From: Portulaca oleracea
Lineage: Eukaryota; Streptophyta; Magnoliopsida; Caryophyllales; Portulacaceae
DNA length: 64,000 nt
Assembly: GCA_029582165.1 (NCBI GenBank)
Contig: CM055870.1
Coordinates: 17,486,332 to 17,550,331 of the forward strand
Direction of reading: 5' to 3'
A model generated the notes under the pieces. That model was not told the DNA's origin. It did not search any database and saw only the letters and a program-made list of their open reading frames with translations. The position numbers and the translations under genes are program-made. The number at the start of each line of letters is the position of its first letter. Position 1 is the stretch's first letter. Of the stretch, positions 35,327-46,002 are shown piece by piece.

Positions 35327-36082
35327 ACTTATAATGGGAAAGTATGTAGCACTTGACAATTTGTAGTGCTTTATGTTTGACCAGGAAGAATAGACAAACA
35401 GAAACCATTAAAGTTACAAACTGAGAAGTGGAAAAACAGGGTGAATTTGGACGTTCCTTCCCATTTCTAAGTACTTGCAGAAAACTTGACATATGGTTTT
35501 GCCTTTGTCTTAGCAGACAATTTGAATGCCTAAAGTAATTTTAAGGTAAAAGTAGCAAATAACCAATATTTTTCAGTGTGATCAAATTATCTCATAAAGG
35601 CTTTTAGCAACTATCTGACAGAAGGAAGACCAATGGTATGGTGGTGTCACAAAAATGAACCATCTGAACTGAAATAGCATTGGCTTCATATACTTTCCAT
35701 TTAACAAGTACTGTGTTGGCCTTAATAACCTTTGACAGCTCAAAATTAAGCATACAAATAAGTAATAGTTTCATATCCCCTTTTTTATCTGTCAACTTCC
35801 ATCACCACCAGAAAAGCATCAATATTTGTGTACTCACTAAGATTGTAGGCAAGTTGGTTACCACCCCAATTCCAAGCTTCCACCAAGGTTCAAATTTTGA
35901 GTCAAATCAGGGGGGAAAAAAAACCCCAATGTGGCCAATTGTGGGGTTTATAGACCATGCTCAGCTCATCATGGACAGCTTAGTACAGAGTGGCAAACGA
36001 GCACAAAAACATTTGTAGCCTCTCGAAGTCTCATCTGACTTTATCATCCGAAGGGGCTAAATCAAATCAAATTAAACCAACC
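35327..36082. other. left flank of the Tat element
   Basis: No coding region recognised. It continues directly into the LTR; the 5 bp before it are CAACC. Confidence 0.35.
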
Positions 36083-37628
36083 TGTAGACACAGGAATTTG
36101 TATCGGTATAAAACCCGACTCACAAAAAATATACAAGCCCAAAATAAATCCAGAATAATTGTTAAAACCCAAAGGGGTTTTATTTTTTATTCATGATCCA
36201 CCTGAAGAAGCGGTAGCGCGCTCGGCGTAACGCATAAAACCCGCCTAGGGTTTGATCCGGCCCAGAAATAATCAAACCCCGCCTAGGGTTTGATTGAGCT
36301 TGCACGCGACGTTGTTTTACGCCAGGTCAGCGATCCGTGTGACGAAAATTGTTATACCCCGCCTAGGCTTTGGTGATTTTAGCGCCAAAAATTTCTGCAT
36401 GCATGCAATTACAATCCCCTGATTTTTGCCCACGTGGTTGACTTTGCCCCTTGACCCCATATACCCCGCCTAGGCTTTGGAATAAAATGGCATGATTTTT
36501 GGGGTATGTCCCCCACCATTTCCCTCCAAAAGCCATACTCCTCCACCTATAAATACCCCCTCCATTCCACCTCCATTTCATCAACAACTCCCACAAAAAT
36601 CATCTCTCACCACCAACAATCATATTCCCACTCTCTCAAATTCTCTTCTTAACTCTATCCTTCCATTATCACCATAATCACATAACCATCCATACCACAC
36701 TTCTCTTAAACCATCCACATTTCTCATCCGGGTTTTAGATCAAGGGGCAACTAAAGGGATCAAGTTCGGCGCCGTCACACCTTAAGCAAGGTTCGATTCT
36801 TTTGTTTAAATTATTGTGTTTAATTAGTAATTCTTTAATCCCATGCTCGTACATTTATTTTGTAAAATAAAATCGCATTGTTTTTATATTGCATGTTCTC
36901 GAATAATAATTCCGCGAAATTAATCAAACTTCTCCCCGCTTTCTTTCTTTTCAATGTTGATTTTAGTAGAGTCTGTTTTTTTTTAAACAGGCGAATTCGA
37001 GAATTCTTATAACTCTCGAATTCGTAACCTTACCCCCGAATCTAGAAATCGGGTTCGTAGACCGGAGTCTTTCTTTTATTTTATGGTTTGTCGATTTCCT
37101 TAAATCGGCTGGCGACTCTTTAATTTTTTATAAATTCGTTAAATCATTTAAAATATTCGATTTCTTACACAAAATTAATTTCAGAAAATGATTTAATTTT
37201 TGTTCAAATGATAAAAATGGCCTTGGTTCGTTGAGAAAATGGCCAGAAATTATTAAATTCTAGGAGGGTTTTAATAATTTCCCCCAATTTTCTTCTGGGG
37301 CCTGGATGCAAGAGGACCGGCCCAGAATTCATCAAACCCTAGGCGGGCTTTGACAAATTCTGATGGTCCGCTCGCTTCTTGGGCCATGACTTGTCAATTG
37401 GGCTGAAATTAAGTTATTTGAGATTATTTTGTGTAATTTTCGGATAATTTAAATAATATAAAATGAGTTTGTAAATAAATAAAGTTTCATGACCCCGAAA
37501 ATGAATTTCGAAATTAAAAATATCCTTATTTAAGGATTAAGAAACCTTAGCCGGCTCCCGATCACAAATGTAGCGCATCCGAGGGAAACACCTCCCTCGA
37601 ACGGGGAGGGATTTTTCCGGGTCCTACA
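36083..37628 (+). mobile_element. 5' LTR of a Tat/Ogre-like Ty3/gypsy element
   Basis: It starts TGTAGACA and ends GTCCTACA, with imperfect inverted ends (TGTAGAC/TGTAGGAC), and is followed after 3 bp by a primer-binding-like sequence. It has a TATA box at 36,548-36,555 and, upstream of it, four words of the type AAACCCCGCCTAGGGTTT; a fifth, inverted, lies at ~37,335. Length 1,546 bp. No matching 3' LTR is found in the window, so the 5' boundary rests on the TG start alone. Confidence 0.7.
36548..36555 (+). promoter_or_regulatory. TATA box of the Tat-like LTR
   Basis: CCTATAAATACCCCC, followed by a C/A-rich leader with typical U3-R appearance. CCTAGG palindrome centres lie at 36,246.5, 36,284.5, 36,364.5 and 36,471.5 upstream. 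Confidence 0.75.
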
Positions 37629-37631
37629 GAT

Positions 37632-37649
37632 TGGCGACTCCACTGGGGA
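37632..37649 (+). promoter_or_regulatory. primer-binding site of the Tat-like element
   Basis: TGGCGACTCCACTGGGGA, 3 bp after the LTR end. It closely resembles the tRNA-Arg-type site used by Ogre/Tat elements; the tRNA assignment is from memory of that lineage. Confidence 0.75.
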
Positions 37650-38913
37650 CTTAAACTTTAAAAAGAGGGTAAAACTTGAAAAAATCAAATTGATTTGAAA
37701 GTGTAAAAGGGAGAAGTTAATTTATTTCGCGCTTTTATTATTATTTTAGGCATCCATTGCATACCGGGCCACTAATCGGGTCTTTTGACACGTTAGCACA
37801 AAGGCGACGATTTAGGTTACCTAGGATTTCCCTTGAGAGAGGGAGGCCACTACTATGGGGATGAACTCTACATCTCTAAGCATTTGGTCGCTCCTCTCCC
37901 GATGTCACACTCCGAGAGCTTCCTTGAAGTTCTTTGAGAAAGACCCTAACTGTTTACCTTATGGTATGTAGAACCGGGGCGAAGGCATGCGGTAGGCTAT
38001 ATACCCAACCCTAAAAGTCCATGAATTTAGAGCCTTGGTTTAGGGTACCCCTTCATATGTATGCTATGTGCTATGTGTATCCCTCCCCTTTTCTTGTCTT
38101 TTTGTAAAGAGTCGACCCTAGTTTTGAGGTTTTGTTTTAGTCCATATAAAATTCATTGGGTTGAGAAAATGATTATTTATTAGTTAATATAATTAACTCA
38201 AAGACATTTTGGTTAGCCCAGGTGGAAGGGCCCATTTATGTTTGAAAGTTAATTATCTTAATTGATAAATAAAAATTGACTCACCTTTGATGATATTACA
38301 TGACCCTCTATGAAATTCTCTCAACAAAGGTCCAAGAAATAATAATTAAAAGTCTAACAAAGTTAATGGATAGCGTCTTAGACTGCATAATAGTCACTAG
38401 GTTTGAGTAAATTAATTTATCGGTTTAATTAATAAGTCCATCATATTTGTGGCCGACCCGTTTTTAGGCCCAACCATATTGGATTTGTCAATAAAAACCT
38501 ATAAATTAATTATGCTCGCTTATTGTTGACTTTATCCATTCCTTTACAATATCTATTCTCCCCGAGTTAAAAAAGAGAAGTATAAAAAGAAAAAGATAAA
38601 AAAAATGGGTTGTCGGTCTTGCTGAACATTATTCTAGTCCGCATAATAGCCAATAATGTTTGAGTTGTCTGAGTTGTTAGACCAAGTTACGGATTCTCCT
38701 TAAAACGGTCGGCCTGTGGATTGGGCCCATCCGAATTGAGAAACACTGACTATAGTCTGCCAACTTATGACCCGCTCGCTATGTTGACTTTATTCGGCCC
38801 TTTATAGTGTTCTGCTTTTAGGTCCATATAGAGTTAGGCCATACACTCCCAAAAGTGGGTGAGTTCACGGTGTCAGCATACATGTGTCAAGGATCATATA
38901 GGTCATCTAGGTC
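37650..38913 (+). other. untranslated leader of the Tat-like element
   Basis: About 1.26 kb between primer-binding site and gag. No ORF recognised. Long leaders are usual in this lineage. Confidence 0.6.
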
Positions 38914-40362
38914 ATGCATGCATCGGGTAGAACATGTCGGAGAATGTCATCGAGTGTCCTAACTTTGAATTTCCATGTAGGCATCATTGGTGATCGACTC
39001 CGAGCCCGCATCCGAGATCCACGAACAGGTCGTTTGGTTCCAAACCCTCGCTACGATCCGTCTGCCACCAGTGACAGCATCATGTCTGGAGAGCAATTCC
39101 AAGAGATTCTAGTCCAGAGCACCGAAGCCAACATCACGAAGCATTTGGATGAACTCTACACCAAAATGCAAGGTCTGGTATTTGCCAATACTTTAGAGCA
39201 AGAGCAGAAGGTGGGCAAGAGGCTAAATGAGCAGCAATAAGTGATGGATGGCATACTGCAAGCCATTACTAAGATCAATACCAAACTGGGGTTAAATGAT
39301 GAGGAAGACGACGAAGAAATACAGGGGTATGAGTCCGAGCCGGAAATCATCAAGACATATTCAGATTCTGGAGGGAATGGGATATCCAAAACCAAGGTCA
39401 ATATTCCTGAGGCATCTAAACTCATGAAAGATCCTGCTGTTAAGGCCCTCGAACAAAAATTAGAAAGCCTTACCAAAGCAATGAGCACTGTACCGGCCTT
39501 TCCTGACAAATATTTGGAAGTGCGAATACCTGTTCAGCCAATTCTGAAGGTTGCTGATAAAGTTGAGGTACCAAACATCAAGTTCAAACCCTCTGAGAAC
39601 CCAATTCATCACATTGAAGAGTTCATGAGGCTAGCACCACTAAACCGAATTGACGCCAGCTTATACTCTACTGTTTTCCCATCCACTCTAGATGGCGAAG
39701 CCAAGGTGTGGTATCATGCTTTACCACTTCGAACCAAGACTGATTGGAATGAACTGTTCAAAGCCTTCATCAATCACTACAGTAGAATCCAGAGGAAGCA
39801 GGCTACGGTAGATGACTTGACCACCATGAAGCAACGCGATGACGAATCCTTCTTGGATTACTTTGAGCGATGGCACACCAAGCTGTCTCACATCAATGAG
39901 ATAATTGCTCTTCGCCTACAGCTGTCTACTTTCAAGCAAGGGCTAAAAAGCAGTTTATCCAAGCACTTGGGATACCACGTCATCAAAGACTTTGGCTACT
40001 TGAAAGAAATCTGTGTCCAACTAGAGGCGATGCATAATGATAAGACTGCTTCGCCTGGATGGAAAGGGTCTAGTTCCAATAGGAGGGCCACTAGTGCGTC
40101 TAGCCACCCTCCTAAGATCATGGAAACTAACTCTATCCAGCGCAAGGGGCCTTTCATACCGAAGTACGAGACTTACACGCCGTTGAATGTCTCTTACTCA
40201 CAAGCTCTTGATCGATTGGTCAAGAAGGGTTTTTTGGTCCTACCTTTGCCAAGGGAAGAATCAGCCACAAAAGGAAAGAACTTGGATCCATTCTTCCGGT
40301 ATCATCGTTGCTGAGGACATGATACTGAGAAATGTTGGTCTCTCAAGAACAAAATAGAGGAC
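38914..40362 (+). pseudogene. Tat-like gag, two in-frame stops
   Basis: ATG at 38,914; MSGEQFQEILVQS at ~39,081 is an alternative start. The retrotransposon gag domain lies around 39,570-40,040 (NPIHHIEEFMRLAPL, GEAKVWYHALPLRTKTDW, FINHYSRIQRKQATVDDL). The C-terminus has the FRYH-RC and GHDTEKCW pattern usual before protease in this lineage. TAA at 39,238 and TGA at 40,312 break a frame that otherwise runs straight into pol with no shift. In family context these positions are probably Gln and Arg codons, so both fit C-to-T changes. Confidence 0.88.
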
Positions 40363-43300
40363 ATGATAAAGGATGGGACACTGCCCATGCCAAAAGCTGC
40401 TCAAAAGCCTACCAATCAAAATAACCCTATGCCCGAGCATACCAACGCTATCTTTCAGGAAGTTTATAGCTTTGATCCTTCCACTTTGATTGTTGAAACG
40501 GGTCAACCTATCCCCAAGATACTCGGATTTCATGAAGACCTCTTCATTCATGGTATTTGGGATAGCGATGACGATGAGCAACATCAATACTCCAAGACAG
40601 AATGGATGGAGCCAGATGAGCCAACGTCAGATGATGTAGCATTTCTCACTCAATCAGGCCGCCATAACAACAGGAACACCACCACCCCAGTGGCTGTCTC
40701 TACACCAATGGCTACCACTGACAATCCTGTCCCGCCTGAAGATCCTCTCCTTACACAATTCAAGAAGACCAAAGCCGAAGTTACCATCTGGCAGCTAATT
40801 TGTACCTCACAGGCACACAGACAGAAGATGATGGATGCTCTTACTGCATTAACAGTATCTCCCATGACAACTCCTGAATCTTTAGTCGCCCATGTGACTA
40901 CTCAGCAAGAGGCTATCACCTTTGGGATTGAAGATCTGCCTCAAGGAGGGGCATCTCACAATAAAGCACTATATCTCACAGTGCAATGTTCCAACAAGAC
41001 TATCCCTCTAGTTTTGGTCGACAATGGCTCAACTATGAATGTGTGCCCTTGGAGGACGGCACAGAAATTAGGAGTCCAACAACAACATTTGGCTCAAAAT
41101 GGTGTGCAGCTTAGGGCTTATGACAATTCTCCTCGAAAGTCGGTTGGGTCCATAATATTGCCCATCACTACAGGCAGCATTACTCGGAATGTGGAGTTGG
41201 TAGTGCTAGACATTCCAGCCTCCTTTAATCTGTTGCTAGGGAGGCCATGGCTTCATGAATGCAATGCCATAACATCTACTTTGCACCAGAAGGTAAAGAT
41301 GTTGGTCCAAGGACATGTCATCACCATCTCGGGAGAATCCATCAATGCTATCTTCACTCCCAAGCAAGCAACCCTTGAGGTAGAACATAGTTCTATGGAC
41401 GAAGAACTTCACAACTTTGAACTTGTGGCGACTTTGAGCCAGGATAAAGCTTCCTTTGACTTCGATCCCTACTCAAACCCTAAAGTGCATGCAATACTCA
41501 GGAAACAAGGACACTTCCCTAGAATGTCGCGAGGAAGGAACCCGAAAAACAAGATTCCTCCCGTATTCAAGACATTTAAACAGAAGGGAAGGTTCGGCTT
41601 AGGTTACAAACCAACTGAGAAGGAAGTTAAGCTCGCTAAGGTAGCCATGGCTGAACAAAAGAGGATGGACAATCCACCTACCTTGTTGAAGCCCTATCCC
41701 CTCACTCTGAATGGGCAGTTCGTTAGGGAAGGTGATGACTTCCCTTACTATGGATTCCCTGAACCTTACTACCTGAAGGACAAGGGAGTTCAAGTTGCCG
41801 GGCTAGAAGTTTTCAATGACTGTGCCATTAATATGGCTACTGTTTTTATCCCCGCTCGGGACAAACAACCACCATTGGAATGGACTCATCTTGCTGGAAG
41901 AAACATATTTGGCATGTTGTTCGGACAAGAAGCTGCTAAGGAAGAACCTGAAGCTAACGCTGTTATTGCTGCATTATCCAACCCAAGCTTTGATCCAAGT
42001 CTCATGATCACTGAAGAAGAAGAAGTTAAGGCGGTCTCGTGGGTCGGTGCTGAGAAGAATAGCTTTGTTTTATCTGTAGGAGAGTCTGTTCCTATAGACA
42101 TAGAGTATGGTCCTAAGAGTCTAGAGTCAAGTGGGTCTGGTCTTGAGTCTGCTGGCGATGTACTCATTTCTGCATTCAATAAAATGAACCTTTCTGCTTA
42201 CTCTGATTCTTCTTTCCCCTCTTCCCTGAACTGCTGCGCTAATAATAATCTGGAATTTAATGAACCCTTAAAAGAATTTTCTAATGAACATGAGCATAAG
42301 ATGGCGGTGTTGGAAGACACCATCACCATAAATGTGGGCACAGAAAAACAACCTAGGGAGTTGAAGTTAGGTAGTTCGCTCACAGCAGAAGAACAGGTGG
42401 CATTTACAGAGCTTCTTCAGGAGTTTGTGGATGTGTTCGCGTGGTCTTACGAGGACATGCCAGGGATTGACAGGGAAATCGCGGAGCACACCATACCTTT
42501 ACTCCCCGATGCAAAACCAGCACGACAAAAGGCCAGGAGGATCAAACCTGAATGGGCTAAGAAAATTGAAGAAGAGGTGATCAAGCAGCTTAACGCTAAG
42601 TTCATCAAAGCGGTCCAATACCCTGAATGGATTGCTAACATTGTCCCGGTACCCAAGAAAGATGGGAAGGTGCGCATGTGTGTGGACTTCCGCGACCTTA
42701 ACAAAGCTAGTCCCAAGGATAGTTTTCCTCTACCTCACATTGATGTATTAGTGGATAACACTTGCGGACATGAGCTTCTATCTTTTATGGACGGATATGC
42801 TGGTTACAACCAAATAAAAATGGCTGAAGAAGATATGGAGAAGACCTCCTTTACTACACCATGGGGAACGTACTGTTATGTCGTCATGCCTTTCGGTCTT
42901 AAAAATGCCGGAGCAACATACCAGCGGACTGCCAGTACCGTACTACATGACATGATGCACATCGAAGTAGAAGTGTATGTTGATGACATGATTGTCAAGT
43001 CCAAGACAAGAGAGGGTCATATTCCTAACCTTCGGAAGTTCTTTCTACGACTTTGCAAATACAAGATGCGTCTCAACCCAGCAAAGTGCACCTTCGGTGT
43101 TACCTCTGGGAAGCTACTAGGTTATGTGGTCAGCCAACGGGGCATTGAAGTTGATCCTTCAAAGATCAAGGCTATCCAACAGTTACAACCACCTAAGACA
43201 GAAAAGGAGATAAGAGGCTTTTTGGGACGTATCCAGTACATCAGGAGGTTCATTTCAAAGCTCACCATGACCTGTGAACCTTTGTTCAAGAAGCTAAAGA

Positions 43301-43653
43301 AAGGAAGCAAAGTAGAATGGGACGATCAATGTCAAGCTGCTTTTGAGAAAATCAAGGAATATTTGCAACATCCTCCAGTTCTCATGCCACCAGTACCAGA
43401 TGAGCCTCTACTCCTTTACCTTACAATGACTCGCTCAACAATGGGGGCTATGCTAGCTCAAAAGGTAAAAAGTCAAGAGAGCGCCATCTACTACCTGAGC
43501 AAGAAGTTCCTAGACTACGAAAGTCGATATGCAGACATAGAGAAAATGGTCATCGCATTAGTTTGGGCCACCAAGAAGCTGAGGCACTACATGCTCTCAC
43601 ACACAGTGTATGTAATAGCTGAGAACAATCCCATCAAATTCATCATGGAGTAA
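40363..43653 (+). pseudogene. Tat-like protease, reverse transcriptase and first (gypsy) RNase H
   Basis: A 1,096-codon open stretch in the same frame as gag. Protease: LVLVDNGSTMNVCP (D-x-G-S active site, ~codon 220) with the later LLLGRPWLHE flap-side motif. RT: VCVDFRDLNKASPKDSFPLP, SFMDGYAGYNQI, MPFGLKNAGATYQR and catalytic VYVDDMIVKS (42,976). The first RNase H is recognisable by LSKKFLDYESRYADIEK, but its leading catalytic Asp is replaced (LLLYLTMTRSTMGAMLAQ), which fits the Tat lineage, where this domain has decayed. It ends at TAA 43,651 in the IKFIME region. Confidence 0.95.
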
Positions 43654-44635
43654 CCAACCATCAACAACCGCATCGCTAGATGGGTAGTCAAGCTTTCTGA
43701 ATTCAATCTTCAATACTTACCCCAGAAATCCATTAAAGGGCGGGTTGTTTCAGATTTTCTGGCTGCTTCACCATCATAGGAACCTCCAAGCACTCACTTG
43801 GAATTCCCAGACGAAGACGTGTTCTTAACTGATGAAGTTACTTGGGAGATGTATTTTGATGGAGCTTCTAATCAAATGGGTTGTGGAATAGGAGTACTGT
43901 TAATATCTCCAGAAGGTGCACATGTCCCTGTATCTGTAAAATTGGATTTTGATGCCACTAATAATGCAGCGGAGTATGAAGCATGTATCAAAGGTCTACA
44001 AGCTGCCTTGGCTTTAGGAATACGCCACATAAATGTCTTTGGAGACTCTAGCCCCATCATTAACCAGGCTAAGAATGCATGGAAAGTTCGAAGTGAGTGC
44101 CTCTTAGCTTACTAGCAGAAGCTTTTGGGACTAGCTGACCAATTTGAGAAGATCAGTTTTCAATACCTTTCTAGGGATCACAATGAACTGGCTGATGCCT
44201 TGGCCAAGTTGTCTTCGATGATATCAATCCCATTGGGCACACTCGAGCTACCAATGATTGTAGGGCGATAGTCTGAACCCGCATATGTCTGTGCCATGGA
44301 AACACAAGATGATGAGACTGATGAATGGTTTCTTGACATATACAATTTCCTTCGGAAGGGAGAATATCCAGCTGAGTTAGATGCTCGAGGACAACGAGCG
44401 ATCAAGGCTTTAGCAGCACAATACTGCTTGATCCAAGATCGTTTATATAAGAAGTCACCTTCAGGCATCAATTTGTTGTGTATTGATGCCAAAAGTGCAA
44501 AAGAAGTCATGACTATTGTACACAGAGGAGAATGTGGGCCTCACATGAATGGTCGCATGTTAGCGAAGAAGATTCAAAGAGCAGGTTACTACTGGACCAC
44601 TATGGAAGCAGACTGCTTGAATTTTGTTCGGAAAT
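43654..44635 (+). pseudogene. Tat-like second RNase H and start of integrase zinc finger, three in-frame stops
   Basis: Same frame as pol. The archaeal/plant-type second RNase H diagnostic of Tat/Ogre elements is complete: WEMYFDGASNQ (Asp), NNAAEYEACIKGL (Glu), VFGDSS (Asp), RDHNELADALAKLS (Asp). A spacer follows (RGQRAIKALAAQYCLIQDRL), then the first half of the integrase zinc finger (VHRGECGPHMNGRMLAKKI ... DCLNFVRK). Stops: TAG at 43,777, 44,113 and 44,269. The Athila-like element interrupts the frame at 44,636 within the finger. Confidence 0.93.
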
Positions 44636-45393
44636 TGTTCGGTTGCGTATTTTTGTGGTTTTATAAGTAAGGATGTCGAACTCGAGGATGGGTGTGAGGT
44701 TTGTCTAGGTTTTTGGCTTGTTAGAGGTTTTCAATTGCAGAAAACATTAAAGTATGAAAATTAAGCGATTAAACTATCCCTAATCATGATACTAAACATG
44801 ACCATTAAAAAGAACACAATCAAACAAGTAATTACTACTATAAATGTAAGAAATCTAAAAGCTTATCAAACGAACATTTAATAAAACTCTAACTACCACT
44901 AAGATCAAAGCAAGCAAATAGCAATTAAATAGCAACTAATTAATCTAAACAAGATTAGAATGTAGTCCATACCCTTGATGACTAGTCAAAATCAATCTCC
45001 ATTCTTCATTCTTCATCTTCGTTTGCAACTTTCCCCGAACAAAATAGAAAGTTGTGAATTAAGTTACTAAGGACCCTCAAATCTTCACTCTAAGTAAGAT
45101 TTGTGGCCCTTAATCCCCCTTTTCACTAAAAGATTGATTGTTTGTGGCTAATCTAAGAACCTTCAAATGCAAACTTCAATGAAATCTAAAGCATAAAGTA
45201 ATGAAGATAAAGGAAAGCTGAAAATTACTTGAAGAAAAGTTGATTACATTCAAAATCTCAAGAACTTGGAGAACAAGGCAAGAGAAAACCCTTAGAGAAA
45301 GAAAGTAAAAGCTTAATTAAGAAATCATTAAAACCACTAATTACAAACTAAAACTTTAGCTAATTGTCCTCTAAAATGGAATCGCAGCTAAGG

Positions 45394-45401
45394 CTCTTAT
45401 A
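45394..45401 (-). promoter_or_regulatory. TATA box of the Athila-like LTR
   Basis: Minus-strand CATTATAAGAGCC. The nearest palindrome starts 67 bp upstream. The same sequence is present in the truncated LTR near 57,160. Confidence 0.65.
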
Positions 45402-45467
45402 ATGACCTAAGTTAGCTGCACAAAACGCAGCATCTCATTTCCAGCCTGTATGCAGAAAACAGAATTG

Positions 45468-45792
45468 GCTCGGGCGAGCGAGTGCTCGAGCGGCGAGCAT
45501 TCAGTCGCGTGTTTCTTGTTCCTCGGCAACTTCTCCTCGGCAGCTCAGCAGCTCAGCTCGGTCGAGCAGGGCCCTTACTCGGGCGAGCTGGCCCTCTGTT
45601 TCTTCATTACCTTAGCCATATTTTTCGAACTTTCCACGGTTGTCGTGCAGAAGCATGGCTCGGCCGAGCCAATATGTTGCTCGGGCGAGCCAGCTTTCTG
45701 TCTCTCCTCTTCTTGGCTCAAAATTAAACGGCAAATCTTGCTGTTTTTCCAGAAGTGTTGCTCAGGCGAGCCAACATGTTGCTCGGTCGAGC
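45468..45792. repeat. array of GCTCG-N2-CGAGC palindromes in Athila U3
   Basis: Words start at 45,468 (GCTCGGGCGAGC), 45,484 (GCTCGAGC), 45,556 (centre GT), 45,577 (first base off, centre GG), 45,658 (GGCTCGGCCGAGCC as perfect 14-mer), 45,679 (GG), 45,760 (GCTCAGGCGAGC) and 45,781 (TTGCTCGGTCGAGCAA). Three pairs, 45,556/45,577, 45,658/45,679 and 45,760/45,781, are each exactly 21 bp apart, and the pairs repeat every 102 bp. Confidence 0.93.
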
Positions 45793-45966
45793 AACCCTTC
45801 TGCCTTCACTCCTGATTTGGTGAGTTTTTGCTCCGTTTTGGCTCCATTTTAGGTCACTCTCTTATTTTCCTACAAAACTACAAAAATCTCATAACTCGAA
45901 TAAAATACGGGGTTAGAACATATAAAAACTCCCTAATAAAGAGAAGAATTCTCAAACGACCGAACA

Positions 45967-46002
45967 CCACTCCCACACAAGGGTTTGCTCGCCCCGAGCA
46001 AA
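45967..46002 (-). promoter_or_regulatory. polypurine tract and adjoining palindrome
   Basis: Minus-strand TTGTGTGGGAGTGG directly abuts the 3' LTR (45,967-45,980). Immediately upstream in element sense lies a 19-bp dyad TTTGCTCG-CCC-CGAGCAAA (45,984-46,002), built on the LTR palindrome word. Confidence 0.8.

Larger units (their letters stand above)
44636..45966 (-). mobile_element. 3' LTR of the Athila-like element (1,331 bp)
   Basis: On the plus strand it starts TGTTCGG and ends CCGAACA, a 7-bp terminal inverted repeat. The adjacent polypurine tract at 45,967 and a primer-binding site beside the other LTR prove minus orientation. It holds the GCTCG-N2-CGAGC palindrome array and a TATA box. 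The portion 44,636-45,474 matches 56,401-57,240 with about eight substitutions by eye (seven transitions), i.e. ~99% identity, implying a recent insertion. Confidence 0.95.

Noticed and set aside
40312..40314. TGA between gag and pol as programmed readthrough
   Set aside because: Five other in-frame stops in the same element, including inside the second RNase H region, make random decay more likely. It cannot be excluded without an intact relative.
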